A DNA stretch of 64,000 bases from Thelonectria olida (GCA_020736575.1 JAGPYM010000004.1:2790001-2854000); one strand, 5' to 3'; counted from the stretch's first letter, positions 1-13,600 are shown. Program-made: numbers and translations. The notes: a model not told the origin generated them from the sequence alone.

Positions 1-1
1 T

Positions 2-3000
2 GGCCTTGTTGAGGATGCTCTAGTAGGCTATGATGAACTCAGCGTCGGCCTTGACTCGGTCATCAACGAGCAAGCTGCTCAGGGGTCACCAGAGAGACAT
101 GGAGGTGCCCTGCTAAGCTTTACAGAAGAGGTAAAAAGGGTTGTTGAAAAAGAGCTAGGCAAGGCTTCTGGTGAAGACGAAGAGGCAGTTGACCTTCAGT
201 CGGGTGAGACGACGACTGACCACTTCGAGGAGATCCCCATTAGCACAACGAAAAAGGCATATCGGGACATGATATTGGCCAACAACGTTTCGGTTTTTGA
301 CTTTCGGTGCTACATCTTTGGGCGACAGATCGCCTTGCTACTACGACTGGGAAATGCCTGGTCATCGCGAGAGGAGCTATTGGACAAGCTAAAGGAACAG
401 CAGGAGTCGGTTCTCCATGGCGTGGCCCCTCTAGCTCCTCCTCCCAAACATGCAGAGGAGACGGAAAATCTGTCAATGCTAGCCGAGATCTGTCGAAGAA
501 CGTTGCAGTTTATCCCCTCCGTATCCCAGGTTATGCGCCAAGATATCATCACTGCAATGACGCCGCCCAAGACTGGAGACGAGGAAGAGGCGGACGTTCT
601 GGACCCCAATTTGACAGAAATCATTGACAACATTGTTGCCTCATTTGCATTCTCTGTTGCTCAACAAATTCTGGCCCAGACATCGTCAAAGGCTCTGCCA
701 ATACCTCCCTCAAGCATCATTCTTCCGGACAGTCACGAACAAAAGGCGTCTATTCCCGAGCCAAAGACAATGATGCATCCTGCTCGAAGCTCATCACTTC
801 GTATCCAAAGCAGCCCCCAACAACCCCCGCTCAGTCCAGGAGTCTTTCCAGGGCCCGGGATGCCCCGTATCGATGACAATGGCCAGAATGCGCAATTTCT
901 CAAGGCTGGGTTGGAGGAACTGGCTGCTAGGCGCGCAGATCTTCATATGCTTTCAAGAAGTATCCTCGATGGCTTGGGCAAGAAGCGCGGGTGGAGTGAC
1001 GGATGGAACGAGGCTCCTGTCATGGAACAAGGAGGCGCATCCGGATTTGAGGATGTCAGCCTTGATGAATCGTCGCCCACTGAAGACGAACCGGACGCAC
1101 CAGAGTCACTGCCTCCCTCAGTGGCCGGCATCAACAGTCAGCTCCTCGAAACTGCCCTCGACAATTCCGAGAACTTTTACCGACTATATGAAATCCTTAC
1201 TGACAAGGCCCTCCGACACTACACAGTGGCAAATCATGAGCACGCCGTTCATGCTAATCTGGCTGACCTGGCCATCCTGAAGTTCTACCTCAAGGATTAC
1301 GCATCCGCAGCAAGACATTTCGAAAAAGCCACCCCTTTCTTTGGTGTTAGTGGATGGAGCTCGCTGGAACTGTCCATGCTGGTCATGTACTTGCATTGCC
1401 TTCGTGAAACCAAGTCAAAAGATGACTACATTCGGGTTGCTCTCACGCTTCTCACCAAGTCCTGCGCGGCCGAAAAGGATCGGTTGGATCTTTTGTCAAA
1501 ATCTGTTTCCAGAATCTCTAAGACTGACTTTCCCGATGCCTCATCGATGAAGGGTGTTGTGGGGAACCTGTTCGATCTTGCATCCTCTCTTCCTTCACAA
1601 GTCAAGGTCCAACTGTCAAACTTCTTCACCGACATCGAGCTCGCGGACGCACCAGAGTATCACCATAATGAGGACAAGTGCTCCTTGACGATTAATCTAC
1701 GAAGTCTATTACCCGATGACATCAAGCTTGACGCCGTCTCACTCAAAGTTTCTACCATTGAAGGAGGCCCTTTGAAGGAGCTGAGATTCAGCCGACGTGA
1801 AGAGATTGTATTTAGCCCTGGAAAGAACAGCATCAAGGTTGAATGTCCGGTAAGTTTCGATTTCTAGTCTCGCAATCACCAACTAACTGCCACCAGACTG
1901 TCGTGCCGGGCAAGTACAGAGTCGACCATCTTGGTCTATCCTCGAGCAATCTTTTCCTCCATTTTGAACGCGACCCCAGCCATGCTCCTCCCCCGGATAC
2001 GCGCATCTTCAGGCTCGCTGATGTTGTCATCTTTCACCGCGCGGGTGCACTAGATGTCCAACTTGTCGCGACCAAGCATACCGCCCTGGACAAAAACAAC
2101 ACTCTTGATCTAGTTCTCAGCCCAGGATGGAACTCTCTCAAGGGCTGCGAAATCCGCGTGAAGCCCGCGACCGGTGGACTCCGACTCTTGACAGTGGAAG
2201 CCAAAGTCATTGATTCATCGGTGGAGTTCTCCAAGCCTCCCGAGGCGGGCGTGTTTCACTTCAAGGAGGTTGCCTCAAACACGTCCACTGCGATTCGGTT
2301 CCCTTACTCAGTGGAACAGGACATGGGCGACGTTTCGGCAAAGGTTGAAGTCTCGTATACTACCGAGTCAGACGAGAAGTTTTATTTTGCCAAGTTTATC
2401 GTCGTCCCCATCGGCTTGGCTGTTGGTGTCAATGTCCAAGACGTGTTCAAGCATCAAACTCTCCTTTCACGATTCAATGTCGCGACAGCAAACTTCAGTC
2501 CAGTACGGCTATACAAGAGCGAACTCCTCCACTCAGATCTGTTTGAGTCTGAGTTTGGCCTTGCACCATCTGATATCGTCTTGGTGTTTCCCAAACAGCC
2601 AGCGACGTTGCTCTACAAGGTCAGAAGGAAACCTGGGGTGAAGAAAACCAAGCGATCTGCCAAGACAATGTACTTGAAACTTCATTACAGCGTGCTGCAG
2701 TATGAGATTGAAGGGCGAATTGTTGACTCGATTCTCGAAGCTGTGGAGCAGACTGCGCTGGGACAGTTTGCCAGATTTATCTCGGCTGCCGTTGTGAAAG
2801 AGGTCAAGAAGGGAATGCAAGCACATGATCTAGAGCGTGCGGCATTGCTCGGCGCAGTGACGACGGCTTTCATGGCCGATGTCGACTGGGAACAATACTT
2901 TGCTGGCATCGGTCGAGTTCCAGGCTCTCAGGATCGAGTGGCAGAGAGCATCGCTACTCTCATCAAGAACTGGCAAAAGGCAAACCCTCGATTGCCTTTG

Positions 3001-3612
3001 ATAGCTTCCGAAAAAGCAGACCCAAGCACTATCCTCATTCCCGTGGAGATTCCTTCTCTCTCCATTCTTCACACGGCCGATATCCATCTCCAGAAGCCGC
3101 TCCCTGGACTGGTGGGAGAAAAGATCGGTGCGGCACCAACTTTTTGTATCAATCAGATGTTGCCAGCCACGTTGCATCTCAAGTGGACACAAATTTGGGA
3201 TACAGAGATGCATCGCAACGAGGACCAAGAGTTTAGTTATGAAGTTGCTGCTCCGGTCGATACATGGCTCTTGGGTGGCCGTCGCAAGGGACATTTTGTC
3301 ATTCCTCGAAAGGCTGGCGAACCACTCTCTTCGACACCGGAGACGGAAGCCGAGATTCCTCTGATCCTCATTCCTCTCCGCGAAGGCTACCTGCCATATC
3401 CCACCATCGACATCCGCGAAGTGAGGGACCCTCGGACAGCAACCGAGGCACAGACATGTGAGGTGGACTGGAGAAACCTAGGCGAGACTATCCGGGTTGT
3501 GAGTGAACGGAAAGCGGTGACGGTGAGTCTGGATGCGAGCGGACCTGGCGGTGGCCCACTGGTGTTGGAGACTGAAGGCATGGGACGGGAGAAAGGACGG
3601 GTCGTGGCATAG
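2..3612 (+). CDS. trs130: TRAPPII complex subunit TRAPPC10/Trs130 (5'-partial)
   Basis: This is the C-terminal part (about 1187 codons) of the large TRAPPII tethering subunit, which helps activate Rab/Ypt GTPases at the late Golgi. The reading frame is open from base 2, so the gene begins outside the window. One 47-nt intron (1850-1896) has GT...AG ends and a CTAAC branch site and joins two frames in phase 0. Recognisable TRAPPC10 stretches are MILANNVSVFDFRCYIFGRQ near 269, then the helical block with YRLYEILTDKALRHY, NLADLAILKFYLKDYASAA and LVMYLHCLRETKSKDDYIR. The second exon holds the beta-rich C-terminal Trs130 region, ending at the stop at 3610-3612. Family conservation is the basis for the name, and the intron join is unambiguous. 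Confidence 0.9.
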
Positions 3613-4954
3613 ATGCAATGAGAGATTTAGACGTAGCAGGCAATGACATGTTAATACGACTTGTTTTACCTACTTATTTGCCCAGCGCAAAACCGGGGAT
3701 ACGTACAGGGCAAAAGGCGGAAGTGTCTCTTGTGGGATAGACCCCTCTAGCACCTAGGTAACTAAAGAATAGAACAATAAGGACGGTATGCGGTTGGCCT
3801 ATCAGACCTTAACCGGAGAGCCCTGTGCCAGCATTGTCAACATCAGCGAACCATCTTCGCTGATGTGAACGACGAATGTCGATCAAAGTCATCTAGTACT
3901 GCGAGCTTGAGGGCTGGCCAGGGTTAGGCATTCGAGAGGATGATATCTTTTTGCCTCTCGTCAGAGGCCAAGCAACCTACGGGGATAACATGATGAGAGG
4001 TGAATACTTTGGCATGTTTAACAATGATAGTGCCCTTTCGACACCTACCTCTATGAATTTCCCAGAGAGCCCTTCCGCTCCTCTTCCGCGATACGAGACG
4101 GACTTCTCTTCGGGGTTTTTGTTCCAACCCTTGTCGTACCATCCGTCTTCGCGCTTGAGCCTCTCGTGCTCTTCGCCAAAGGAACCCTCCTCGATATGCT
4201 TGACAAGTGATCGGATTCCGGACAGTTCCACGACAGTCCCTAGCGCCAAGCAGTATGGGCAACTGATTCGGTTGTTCTCAGATTCTTGCAGCCGCGCCTT
4301 CGCCAGCCGGACTCATCTGGCTTTGGGAGTGCGGGTGTCCGACTTCTTGTGGTCCTAAGGCTGCGAGGCACTTGCGTATCGCTTGTCCTAAGTACTTGGT
4401 TGGTGAACGATGCTTGACTATGCGATAGCTGGGAGTTATGATTCGAACATGTCGTCACATAATGAGTCATTAGACGTATAGCAGGAAATAATATGGTTCC
4501 ACGACTTCCATTGTTTCGGTATTTGTTTACTGAGAACATGGCTGCGTTGTGATAGGTTGGTCAATATGATTGATAGTCCGTTTGCCAACTCCGACCCCAG
4601 GAGCGATTTCACAACCCACCACAAAATAAAACAGGTACATCTATCTACCTACCGATCGCCATGTATGCATTCACTCGTCGAGTTTTCGCATCTACAATAA
4701 AATAAACAGCGCTCATTCTGAGAGCCCGAAGTCGGTACACTCACTAATCACGACGGGACGGGACGAGGTTCGTGCCTGCCCAGCTTGGCACCTTCCTCCC
4801 TCCTGCCTCCTCCGTCCAGGATGAACAAGCAGACAGCAAACATCTCCAAAACCAATCATAGCAATCACAACGTAGAAAAAAGAGAGAAAAAACGTATTAA
4901 AAAAAAGAACAGAACACTCAAAAGAATCGGCTGCCTGAGGCAGCCGGGGATTTG
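3613..4954. other. Intergenic region between TRAPPC10 and tRNA-Thr
   Basis: This stretch begins with the TRAPPC10 3' region and holds only one weak coding candidate, the minus-strand fragment listed separately. I see no other intact gene. The part just before the tRNA is A-rich (runs of A near 4877-4915), which in the tRNA's orientation is a T-rich stretch downstream of the tRNA. That fits RNA polymerase III termination. Confidence 0.5.
3977..4269 (-). pseudogene. Possible C-terminal gene remnant, unknown family
   Basis: On the minus strand a frame of about 95 codons runs to a stop at 3977-3979. It has protein-like composition with charged helical segments (for example RSLVKHIEEGSFGEEHERL) and a CPYC pair near its start that could be half of a zinc finger. 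Upstream in the same frame there is no clear start codon, and stops interrupt it near 4285. Neighbouring frames up to 4540 look non-coding. It could be the last exon of a small gene with an unrecognised 5' part, or a decayed fragment. I do not recognise a family, and homology is untested. Confidence 0.25.
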
Positions 4955-5026
4955 TGCCCCGTACTGGAATCGAACCAGTGATCTTCGCATTACGAGTGCG
5001 ACGCCTTACCACTTGGCCAACGGGGC
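4955..5026 (-). tRNA. tRNA-Thr (anticodon CGU)
   Basis: The minus strand folds into a complete 72-nt cloverleaf. The acceptor stem pairs GCCCCGT with ACGGGGC and is followed by discriminator A at 4955. The D-arm contains TGGCCAAGTGGTAAGGC. The anticodon loop is CTCGTAA, flanked by GTCGCA/TGCGAA, giving CGU. The T-arm contains GGTTCGATTCC. There is no intron. CCA is not encoded, as expected for eukaryotes. The CGU anticodon reads ACG threonine codons. Confidence 0.95.
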
Positions 5027-7167
5027 AAGTGATTGTTGAATGCGACTGCCATTTTGAAATCTATGTACTAGCAATGGGCGGGCGCTGGTTGGTTGGCTGT
5101 GATAGGCTGTTGATCTATGAATGGCCACAACACCAAGCCTTTTTTCCTCACGCTGTTTGTTGCTGTTGCTTTCTCGTGCGATGAGGTTGTCCGGCTCATT
5201 CCTGGCGCTGCCTGGGTTGAAACCCGGTGCTTGACAGTTTTCTTGACCTCTCAATAGGGACTATGTGTTTGACGCGCTCGTTTTGTCTGTTTCTCCATGT
5301 ATGAATCCATCATGGCGAGCCCTGCCAAGTACATATCCATCCTCCCGGGATCCAGCTCCCGACAACCTGATCGCCTTCCTTTTGTTATACCTCTCATATG
5401 CATCGGTCTGGATGAGTGTGGAGTAATAGTAATAAACTCCGGTTTGACATATCGCTACTCTCGGTACCAGTACCTGCTCGTACATATCCGCACCGTAGCC
5501 ACAGAAACTAATCGTCTCATCCATGCTCCATCACATCAGCTCCTCTCCCGCCAGTTTCCCTTCCCGTCGGACCCCAGCCCAAGAAAAAAACCTTCCCTAT
5601 TCCATCCCACATCCCGCTCCCCATACCGAAATGAACGACCCCTCCGACCAAACAAGCCCAAGCCCCCCATGCCCATGGTTCCAGCCCACGCTAGAACAAC
5701 CGCCGAACACCCAACAAACCCAATCCTCCGCCCCCCTTGCATCCATCCCGTCGTCCCCGGCTGCAAGCCCAAGCAGTTGGTTGACCTCGCTAAAACATTT
5801 GGGCAGCTGGTGAATGTGGCTGGACGCCGCGTGCATGTTTAACTTTGGCCTTCGGGTCGGGGCGACGGGCTTGGGCTCCTCCAAACTTCAGAAGCTGAGA
5901 TGAGACACGTTCCATACTAAACCCGATGCACTCAGCAGAGGCCGAATGAGATTTACTGTGTGCTCTATTGTATTGGTCAAAGGGCGGGCAGGAGAGCTAA
6001 TAAATGAGCTGGCACTGGCTTATCTGAGAGCGATAATGGTGGTCGACCAACAAACACATGACGGCTTTAAGCGGTGAAGCCCCTCGCCCTCCAGCCTATC
6101 ACTCCCCGCGGAAATCGACAGATTGATTAGCAGCTCGACGATAGCCCGGACGTTACCACGTTGGTCGACTGCAGAAGACTCGATTGACCAGGTTCAGCAC
6201 TTCCCCGACTGCATACCCCAGCATCCTGGACTGCAGCCGAATGACCGAGACATTCCAGATACCCAACCCATCCAAACACGTGGAACAACAGAAAAACAGC
6301 CCGTCCATGATAGCCCAATAAGACTTGGCCAGGGTGTATATCCGACCGCAACATGCAAATTTGATGCACCTCGTTGAGACAAGTTCAGTCCAGGCCCTTG
6401 CCGCCTGCGACTTCTAGAAGCCTCTGCGCCGGGATGTGATGAGCCTGAGACACCGCCATGTGTGCACATGTAGCTTTCAGCCTCGAGAATGAAAAACAAA
6501 TACAATATCTCTTATTTTTTACGGACCTTACTCCACCCAGAATCAAAGCCATGTCAGTGCCCATCCAAATCCAATAGGTGGTCGGAAACCTCCGCTCCCA
6601 GCTTGTTCACTGTCTCAAGCGCCAGGCATGGTGAGCAGAAACGACTTCATCTTTGAAACAAACCGATAAGGCCCTTTCCTGGCTCCCTGTCGTAAAAATC
6701 CCCGAAACGCCCAATTCTGTCTCGTCTGATTATCCAATTCCAGGCAGACACGATGCGATGGCTGGATGATCTAGTATGCAATGACCAAAATAAATAAACT
6801 AAGCGAGGCTCCAGCTTGCCTCCTCCACGTTTGATAATATCGTTATACAGAAATCTGATGTCCGGAGGTTTCGTAATGCGTTAATGTACAGTCGAAGTGT
6901 TTGGTTCAATACCAGGGCCCAGATGGGGGCTACTAGGTATGAAGGTTCGAAGAAAAAGGGGTTGCGCAAATGGCGCGGGTATCATGCCCTCTCCGGGGTC
7001 CAAAAAGTGTGAATCCGTATGTGTGCTAACATGTGCTTTCGGGAACCATCATACCGGCGACTATGCCATCTAATTCCTTGAAGCGATGATAACAAGTAAG
7101 GGGTTCGCGAGATTGATCGTCGGGATGTCTTCATCCCGCGCGGCGTCAATCTCCTCGGCATCATGCC
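5027..7167. other. Intergenic region, tRNA-Thr to SCOC-like gene
   Basis: About 2.1 kb without a gene I can support. Open frames at 5297-5842 and nearby are proline/serine-rich readings of a C-rich tract, lack splice-joined partners and resemble no family. The right end (about 6.5-7.17 kb) lies downstream of the minus-strand SCOC-like gene and may include its 3' UTR. Confidence 0.4.
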
Positions 7168-7694
7168 TCACTTCTTTCTCTGGCTGCTAGATGCAGTAAT
7201 CTTGCTGGTGCTCATCAAGTCACCAATATACTTCTGCAGAAACTTGTTGTTGTTGTCAAGCTTGTCGTGCTCTTCCTTGACCGCTTCGATGCGGTGAAAA
7301 ATTGTGATGAGGGAATCTTGAAGAGCTTTGGCGTGTCTGATACCCAGTTAGCGCCTAGTCTTCTCCCATTGACACTTGTGACTCACCTTCTCATCTCTTC
7401 TCGGGCCTCCTTGCCAATCTTGTCAAGGTCTTCGCTGGTTCTCCGAGGGCTCATTGCCCTGACGTCATTCGGCCCAAAGTTGGTATCGACAGGACCAACA
7501 GCTGAGCTGTCACGAGGGACTACCAGAGGGCCGCTACTCTTTCGAGTAGGCAATGGCGGCCTTACGGGGATAGGATGGTGAAGGATGGTGTCGTTGTGGT
7601 CTGAAGCGCTCGAAGACGCCGAGGAATCGGAGCGCGCAATGGCGTGAGGGTAGCCCGAAGAGCCGATAGACTGAGTTTCGCTGTCATCGGCCAT
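7168..7694 (-). CDS. Short coiled-coil (SCOC/DUF2205-like) protein
   Basis: This is a two-exon gene for a 158-residue protein. Exon 1 (7694-7387) encodes a Ser/Pro-rich, probably disordered N-terminus starting MADDSETQSIG. A 50-nt intron (7386-7337, GTGAGT...CAG, phase 2) joins it to the conserved C-terminus. That part has SLITIFHRIEAVKEEHDKL followed by NNNKFLQKYIGDLM, a heptad-patterned coiled coil typical of the short coiled-coil family. In animals SCOC binds Arl-type GTPases at the Golgi and takes part in autophagy regulation; a similar Golgi role here is inferred. The ATG at 7694 was chosen because the upstream sequence is pyrimidine-rich on the coding strand and not protein-like. Stop TGA at 7170-7168. 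Confidence 0.8.
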
Positions 7695-10600
7695 TGTGAA
7701 GAAGGTTCCGTGGTTGTATGGGTGATCGGATCGAAGATTTAAACGTGTTCAGGAGGAATGAAGACGGTTGCGCAGAGAGATAATGTTGCCACCAATGTGT
7801 TGCGCTCTGAAGGGGTTGGAACATGCAAGTAACCTCTTCCGATAAATGTCGGGAGTCGAGAGGCGAAGAAGGCACGAGGTGGTTGAGGGTTGATGCGAGA
7901 GAGGGGCTGGCAAGGAGGAGGAGGCCAGCAATGACGGTGTCGAGCCGGACTGGGTCGCGTGCAGCGAGTCGATGAGGGGAAAGGAGCAATGAAGAAGAAT
8001 CAAGGGAGCTGAAGAGGGGCGAAGCGATTCCCAAAGTCAACAGCTCCACGTGGTCTCGAGGGTCTCGATCTCGTAGTGCGGCACGGCCGAGGGCGATGGT
8101 TTTTGGGGTCGTCAGGTCGAAGGGTCCACACCACACTTCAGCACGGTTCGAATGGGAGTGGAATTTGGTGGGAGAGCAAAGGCTTTGCGGCGACACGGAG
8201 ATTCCGACAAGAGGAACTAGGCTGAATCGAATAGGAAGCGAGGCGTTCGCAGAGTAACGAGATGTCGTCGAGGAATTCACGAGGTTCGACGACTTCGGTA
8301 GAGAAACTAAAAGGGGAAGAAACTGTGTGAGTGAAATTGGTTTCATCCAAGGAGAAGCAGAGAAGAGAAATGAATCAAATCAGTGTCCTGTTGTTCTGGG
8401 GGGTCGGTTCGTTTTTGGAAGAGCGGGCGGCCAGGGAGGAAGCTCGTGAGTCGCGGGAACGTGGAAAGTGGGAAGGAAGTGGAGGGCCTGCCTGGAGCTT
8501 GCTTGGGTGGTTTTGGGGGTCCCGAACGAGTATGGCATGGGCTTGGGAAGGGTGCGAGCGACTATCGCCGGGTCGCACATACCTGGTCTAGTACAAAGTA
8601 CACACGGGTAGTTTGGCTGGTGTGGTGATGGGCGATGAACAGTTGGGCAGGAGCTTTCAGGGAGGTCCCTTCGGCAAGGAAAGTACAGGTACAGAGGGAC
8701 TGGAGGGTGCAATTTGATTGTGCGCTGGGGGAGCGCGCCTGCGATATTGTGGTGAAGAGGGGGGTGGACCTGCAGCAACCCAGCGTCAAGGAAGAAGGCC
8801 AATTCCAACGTTGAAGCGCGAGAGAGAAGAGAAAAAACAAATAATGAATGAAAACAAGAAGATGCACTCAAGATAAGACGATGAAGACGAGGGGTTGACG
8901 GAAAGTTGCAGATATTCCCACTGCAAGCAAGGAAGAAAAAATTAGGTCACTCACCGGCAGATAATTTCGATCAATACAGCCAAGTTGCTCTATGGATGGG
9001 AAATAACAAAAAGAAAAGGGGAAAGGGAAAATTACGGGTGGATGGGATTCGCGATTTGAAGATTAAAAAGAAGCTGAGGTGAAAGAGTCTTCGAGCTCTG
9101 AGGTCACTGTGGAGTATATGAGGCAAGTGTGAGAACAAGAGGGTGGTGGCAAGAGCAACCCAGAGGATCGTTCGCCGGGGAGAGGCAAGTGGAGGCAAGG
9201 AAGACACCAACCACCACCGAGAGCATCCGAATGATGCCAGCAAGAGGCAAATGAAACGGGCAACTACAGGCAAACAGACGGGTGACCAGCTGAAGGAAGA
9301 CGGCTTCGGCAAGAAAGGGGAATGAGCAACCAGACCGACGAGTACGAAGTCGGCGAAGACGGAATGTAATAATGAACAAAGACGGGTATTAACTGCCAGG
9401 AGGTGGTTAGCCTACGGCACTGTACGTGACAGCTGCCAACGCTGAATTGCACATGCTGCACTCCATACTGGTCTCATGTGCGAATATATCAATTGATGAC
9501 TTCCCTACGGTCGGCAGTTACAAACAAGCCGCAACGAAGAAACAGGCGAATCCTCGAAGCCGCATCGGAGAAGAGCCCTTGGAGCTTTCCATCGGACAGA
9601 GGTTGGACCCTAGATGCTGGGGGATGGAGCCTACCTGAACGGGAAACCGACGGCAGAGCAGCCGTCATGAGGTACTTTAGCGGCCCCTCCCTTTGTTTTC
9701 CAGTACCTGGGGAGCTATCAGGAAATTGGTACTCTTTCTCATCAGTTTGGTAGCGCTATACCTGTCCATGCCCGATAATGTTCGTATCTGCTACAAGCAA
9801 TGAAGTGGATGGGTTCAGAGTGACTGATGCCGGAGTGCGGCGCCTATCACAGTTTCCCTCACCTAACCAAAGACGCTGGGCCGAACGTTGCACAACAGGA
9901 GAGACAGCATGACACGACACAACCTGAAAGCACTAATGCTCACGAGATATGGCTTGCTTCCGTTCCAGCTGGGCATCTGAGGCCCCTCGAGCAATTACGC
10001 GGAGAACTTTGAGTGAGGGCACCGACGAGGGAGGAGCGAATAGGACCTGCGAATACCCGTACGAAACTAAGAGACAGTGGACTGGCCTTCTGAACCGCAC
10101 TGTCGCCCATCCTTATCCCATCTGACAATTTTTTTCTTGCTGAGGTCATTTATCCAGCAATTCTTCTGACGATCACAGGCTTCCGCAACTCGGCGATCTT
10201 CGAGCAACTATTCGTCGTGTCACAATAACACATACATAGTTGCGCTGCTATTGCTCGGCGAGGCAGGCATCCTGCCAGACCCTTCTCAAACCCCTCGGAC
10301 ACGACCACAGGGATATCCCCCAGACAACATGGACCTGACACTTCAACGGCGACCCTTCTTCTGACGGGAGTCGTTCGGAGGGGACAGTGACGGGGACGGG
10401 ACCAGGGAGGCAATGTTGTGGCACAGTACGGAAGGCCTTGCAGAGAGGAGAGATCCTTGACGAGAAAACCTGCCAATCTCAACGGGATCAGCGCCAGTGA
10501 CGCAATAGCTGGCCCGTCAAGTCCACCACACTGGAGCCTTGCTGGAGTCACTGGGATGAGGAGAGGGACTGAACGGACCCCGCCTCGGTGGGGGGAAAGC

Positions 10601-13600
10601 ACGCGCCCATCTCTCGTGGACCAGAGAGAATGAAAAGCTGGACGGGACCTACTGCGGCCAGCCCCCCGTCGGTGCGGGAGAGGCTCCCTGCAAAGACGCT
10701 GTCGCCCTGGAGGCTCGTCGATTGGGTCCTTCAGGCGGGAACAGCCCTGAGATTGGAGCCATATCCCCCTGCGTCCGTCCCTTGTGAGCTCCAAAGCCAT
10801 CAAATCCAAAGCCTCCATCCGCCCACTCCATGACAGAAGGATTCCCAGGTGACCGGAGGTGGTCCCTCACTGATAGTCCGCAGGATTTGTACCCGAAGAA
10901 ACGACTGGACATTCAGTTGCACAGTGAGGCGGACCTCTGCAACAGCCTGGGCAAACACTGACACCCTGACGATGGAGCGGGGCATGACCAGGGCCTCTTC
11001 CTCCTCAAAGGCATAGTTACCCCTTACACATACCATTTCTCCCCCACGGTCATGGACGGGAACCACGGTTCCCTTCCCGTCCATGTACGGAGTACTTCGT
11101 AATATCGTCAGATCACCATCTTGCTCATTTCTCACCAGATGCAATGGTGAGGTGGTGTTACCGTTTCTCTCGCGCAGCTACGTGCTGTCCGTCCCTCTCC
11201 ACTCACCGAGGTCACGATCCTTCTCTCACGCGGATCCGGTCACCTTGGACTGTTTCCCGTCGCTCCTTAGCGGACAGGCACTAGCATCAGGGGGTTTTCG
11301 CATCTTGATTGGACTTCAGCCTCCTCCTCCTCAAGATGCTAATGATGGGTCTCCAGGTGCTTGAACTGCCCACTAATAGCTGTGTCTCTCGGAGAATCTA
11401 CCCCTTTCATCTCAGTTCTCATCGTCTCTTGTCCAACACAGAACAAACTGTTCCGCTCAGACCACTCACGAAAACTGTCAGCACGGCAGCTTGCGTTGAC
11501 TTCGCATCGGTCAGGAACCAACTCGGGTCAAGATTGACATTGGCGTCCATCAAACTTCCGGATCTATTATTACCGAAGCCTCTACACAAGGGGTCCTTGG
11601 CACCGATTCCCGGGCGCCAGGTCGGAGAATGCCCTTGCTGCTTCTGACGGGAGCAGAGACTTGGTTCTTGAAGACGGGATGCGTCTTAAGTCAAGGGTGA
11701 TGAAGTCTCAGCAATGCATCACGGATGCAACTTGGGTGGTATTATAGCACTTGTTGCACACCAACTGTCGCCGTCCCACCATTCACCCTCCTCGATGCAA
11801 CATGATGGGGCTCTGATGGTATTCTTGCCTTGCTACGACGCCATTAACACCTGATTCTCTTCAGCGTCCAGCGCCAACCGCTCGCGAGTTCCCAAGCGCG
11901 TTCTATCCGTTATCGCGCAGAGCTCAACATAACAAAACTCTTCCCCATATGAACAAGGGATGAACCCAGTGCCTCCTTCAGTTTGACCAAATTATGTTAC
12001 CGAAGCTCGCACCGTCTCTGGGTCCCAACGGCTGCCCTCGGCCGAACTGATGTCATGGATCGACAATGCCCTCCGCGTCTACAAGGGCAAGGCCCGACCC
12101 AGGTTGCCAGGCAGGGACCAAGCCAACCGCCCTCAAAGACTCGAAACGGTGGCCTCTGCCAAGATCAATTAACGACTCCTTCGTCTCTCAGCACAGTCTG
12201 ATACGGTGACCGTCTACTGTTTTATTAATGACGAGGATGAAGATCTTCGCATGGTGCAACGCCCAACCAACCAGGCCCGCACATCCCAATTCCCTCATTC
12301 CTCGTTTCCTCGAGAGCAATGTACAGTACAAGACTGCCAGATACTGTGGTGCATTGCATCCAGCATGAAAAGTGGTCCTCGAAGAACCAAGTCGGTCAAT
12401 AGATGCACTCTGCATTCTCCACGAGAATCGCTAGAAACTCGCCGTTGTTCCCATTCCGCGGCCCGCGTCTCCTTCGTCTCGCGGCATGGAATTTTCGCCG
12501 ATGGAGCCAACAGACGTGAAGTCATCGTGGAGTTCTCGTCAGGCATCCGCCTTGTACGGTCCAGTACGACGTTGATAGAGCCTGGCAAGACGCTGACTGT
12601 CAGAAGAGAGAGGCAAACCCTCAAACCCCGTGTCCAAAAATGCCTTGCTTGAAACCCCAGGTTAGCATTTCGACGTCATCAGTCAGGCTGGATTTGTGGC
12701 CTCTGTCTGCGCCTCTGCGTGTGATTTCTTGGTTGTCATCGCCACAGCCGCCAGGCAGAGAGCTGCCTCTCACTACCGCCAACTGATTCATCGACTTCCG
12801 TTTGACAGGCAACACAGAAATGCCGGGGTTGGTTCGGGTCTCAGGTTCGCGAGGCTGGTCTCCATTCAAGTCGTGTTCGAATTGGCACCAATAGGTTTCT
12901 GATTGGCATATTCGAGCTCATCTCGTCATCGAGGCAACAATCCCGGCCTCTTTCTTTGTTTAGCATTCCTCTGTACGGCCTCAATCTCACCGTCGAAGTG
13001 AGACCCATGGACAATCAGAAGTTACTGACGGAAGGTTTTCTGATTGGTGCTCATCCAGGAGCTTCCGCATTACGTCTCCATGATGCTCAACAACATCCAG
13101 CAGTTGCCGCAGTTGTGATCGGCTTATTCCATTTTGTTGATCTTCCCTCCCCGACCCTACTTTAGCCGTTGCCGATCATTTCTCCGCTGCCATTCACAAG
13201 AAATGCCTCGACGAGGAGATCTCGACTTTCAGCATTTCGTGACTCTTGGCAGATGCGCATTGCGCCCCGCTCACACCTTGCTGAAGTCCCATGATGATAA
13301 ACGTCAATCTAGCGGTGGACCGAATTCTCTCCTTTGAGGCCCCCACGAGAATGGTAGGACTTCGGACATGGCTGGATCCGAACTTGGGGCTCTGCTGCAC
13401 CCCTTGCTTCCGTTTTGGTCCCTTCTCGAACTCACAAACTGATCATCGCCCGTTGATAGTCAACTAATCTTACTGGAGAGCTCAGTGCTACGAGAGATAC
13501 ACCGGGGCTTTGCATTTCGAAGCTAGCCCGTCGGTTGGTGCCTGCAAAGGTCATATTGAAGTGTTGACGGACGAAGACTTGACAACCGTCTCAGCCTCCC

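Noticed and set aside
4954..5184. Plus-strand frame starting MPRTGIEPVIFAL
   Set aside because: It is a translation of the reverse complement of the tRNA-Thr gene, a well-known spurious protein, not a gene.
5297..5842. 181-codon plus-strand frame
   Set aside because: A Pro/Ser-rich reading of a C-rich tract with no support from motifs or exons.
7684..8346. 220-codon minus-strand frame upstream of the SCOC-like gene
   Set aside because: It overlaps the start of the real coding sequence in another frame and reads a pyrimidine-rich leader.
10150..10818. 222-codon minus-strand frame in the gene-poor region
   Set aside because: Composition is Arg/Pro/Ser-rich without helical or domain pattern, and no splice partner was found.
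12206..12652. 148-codon plus-strand frame
   Set aside because: No recognisable motif and a competing open frame on the other strand; typical of chance.
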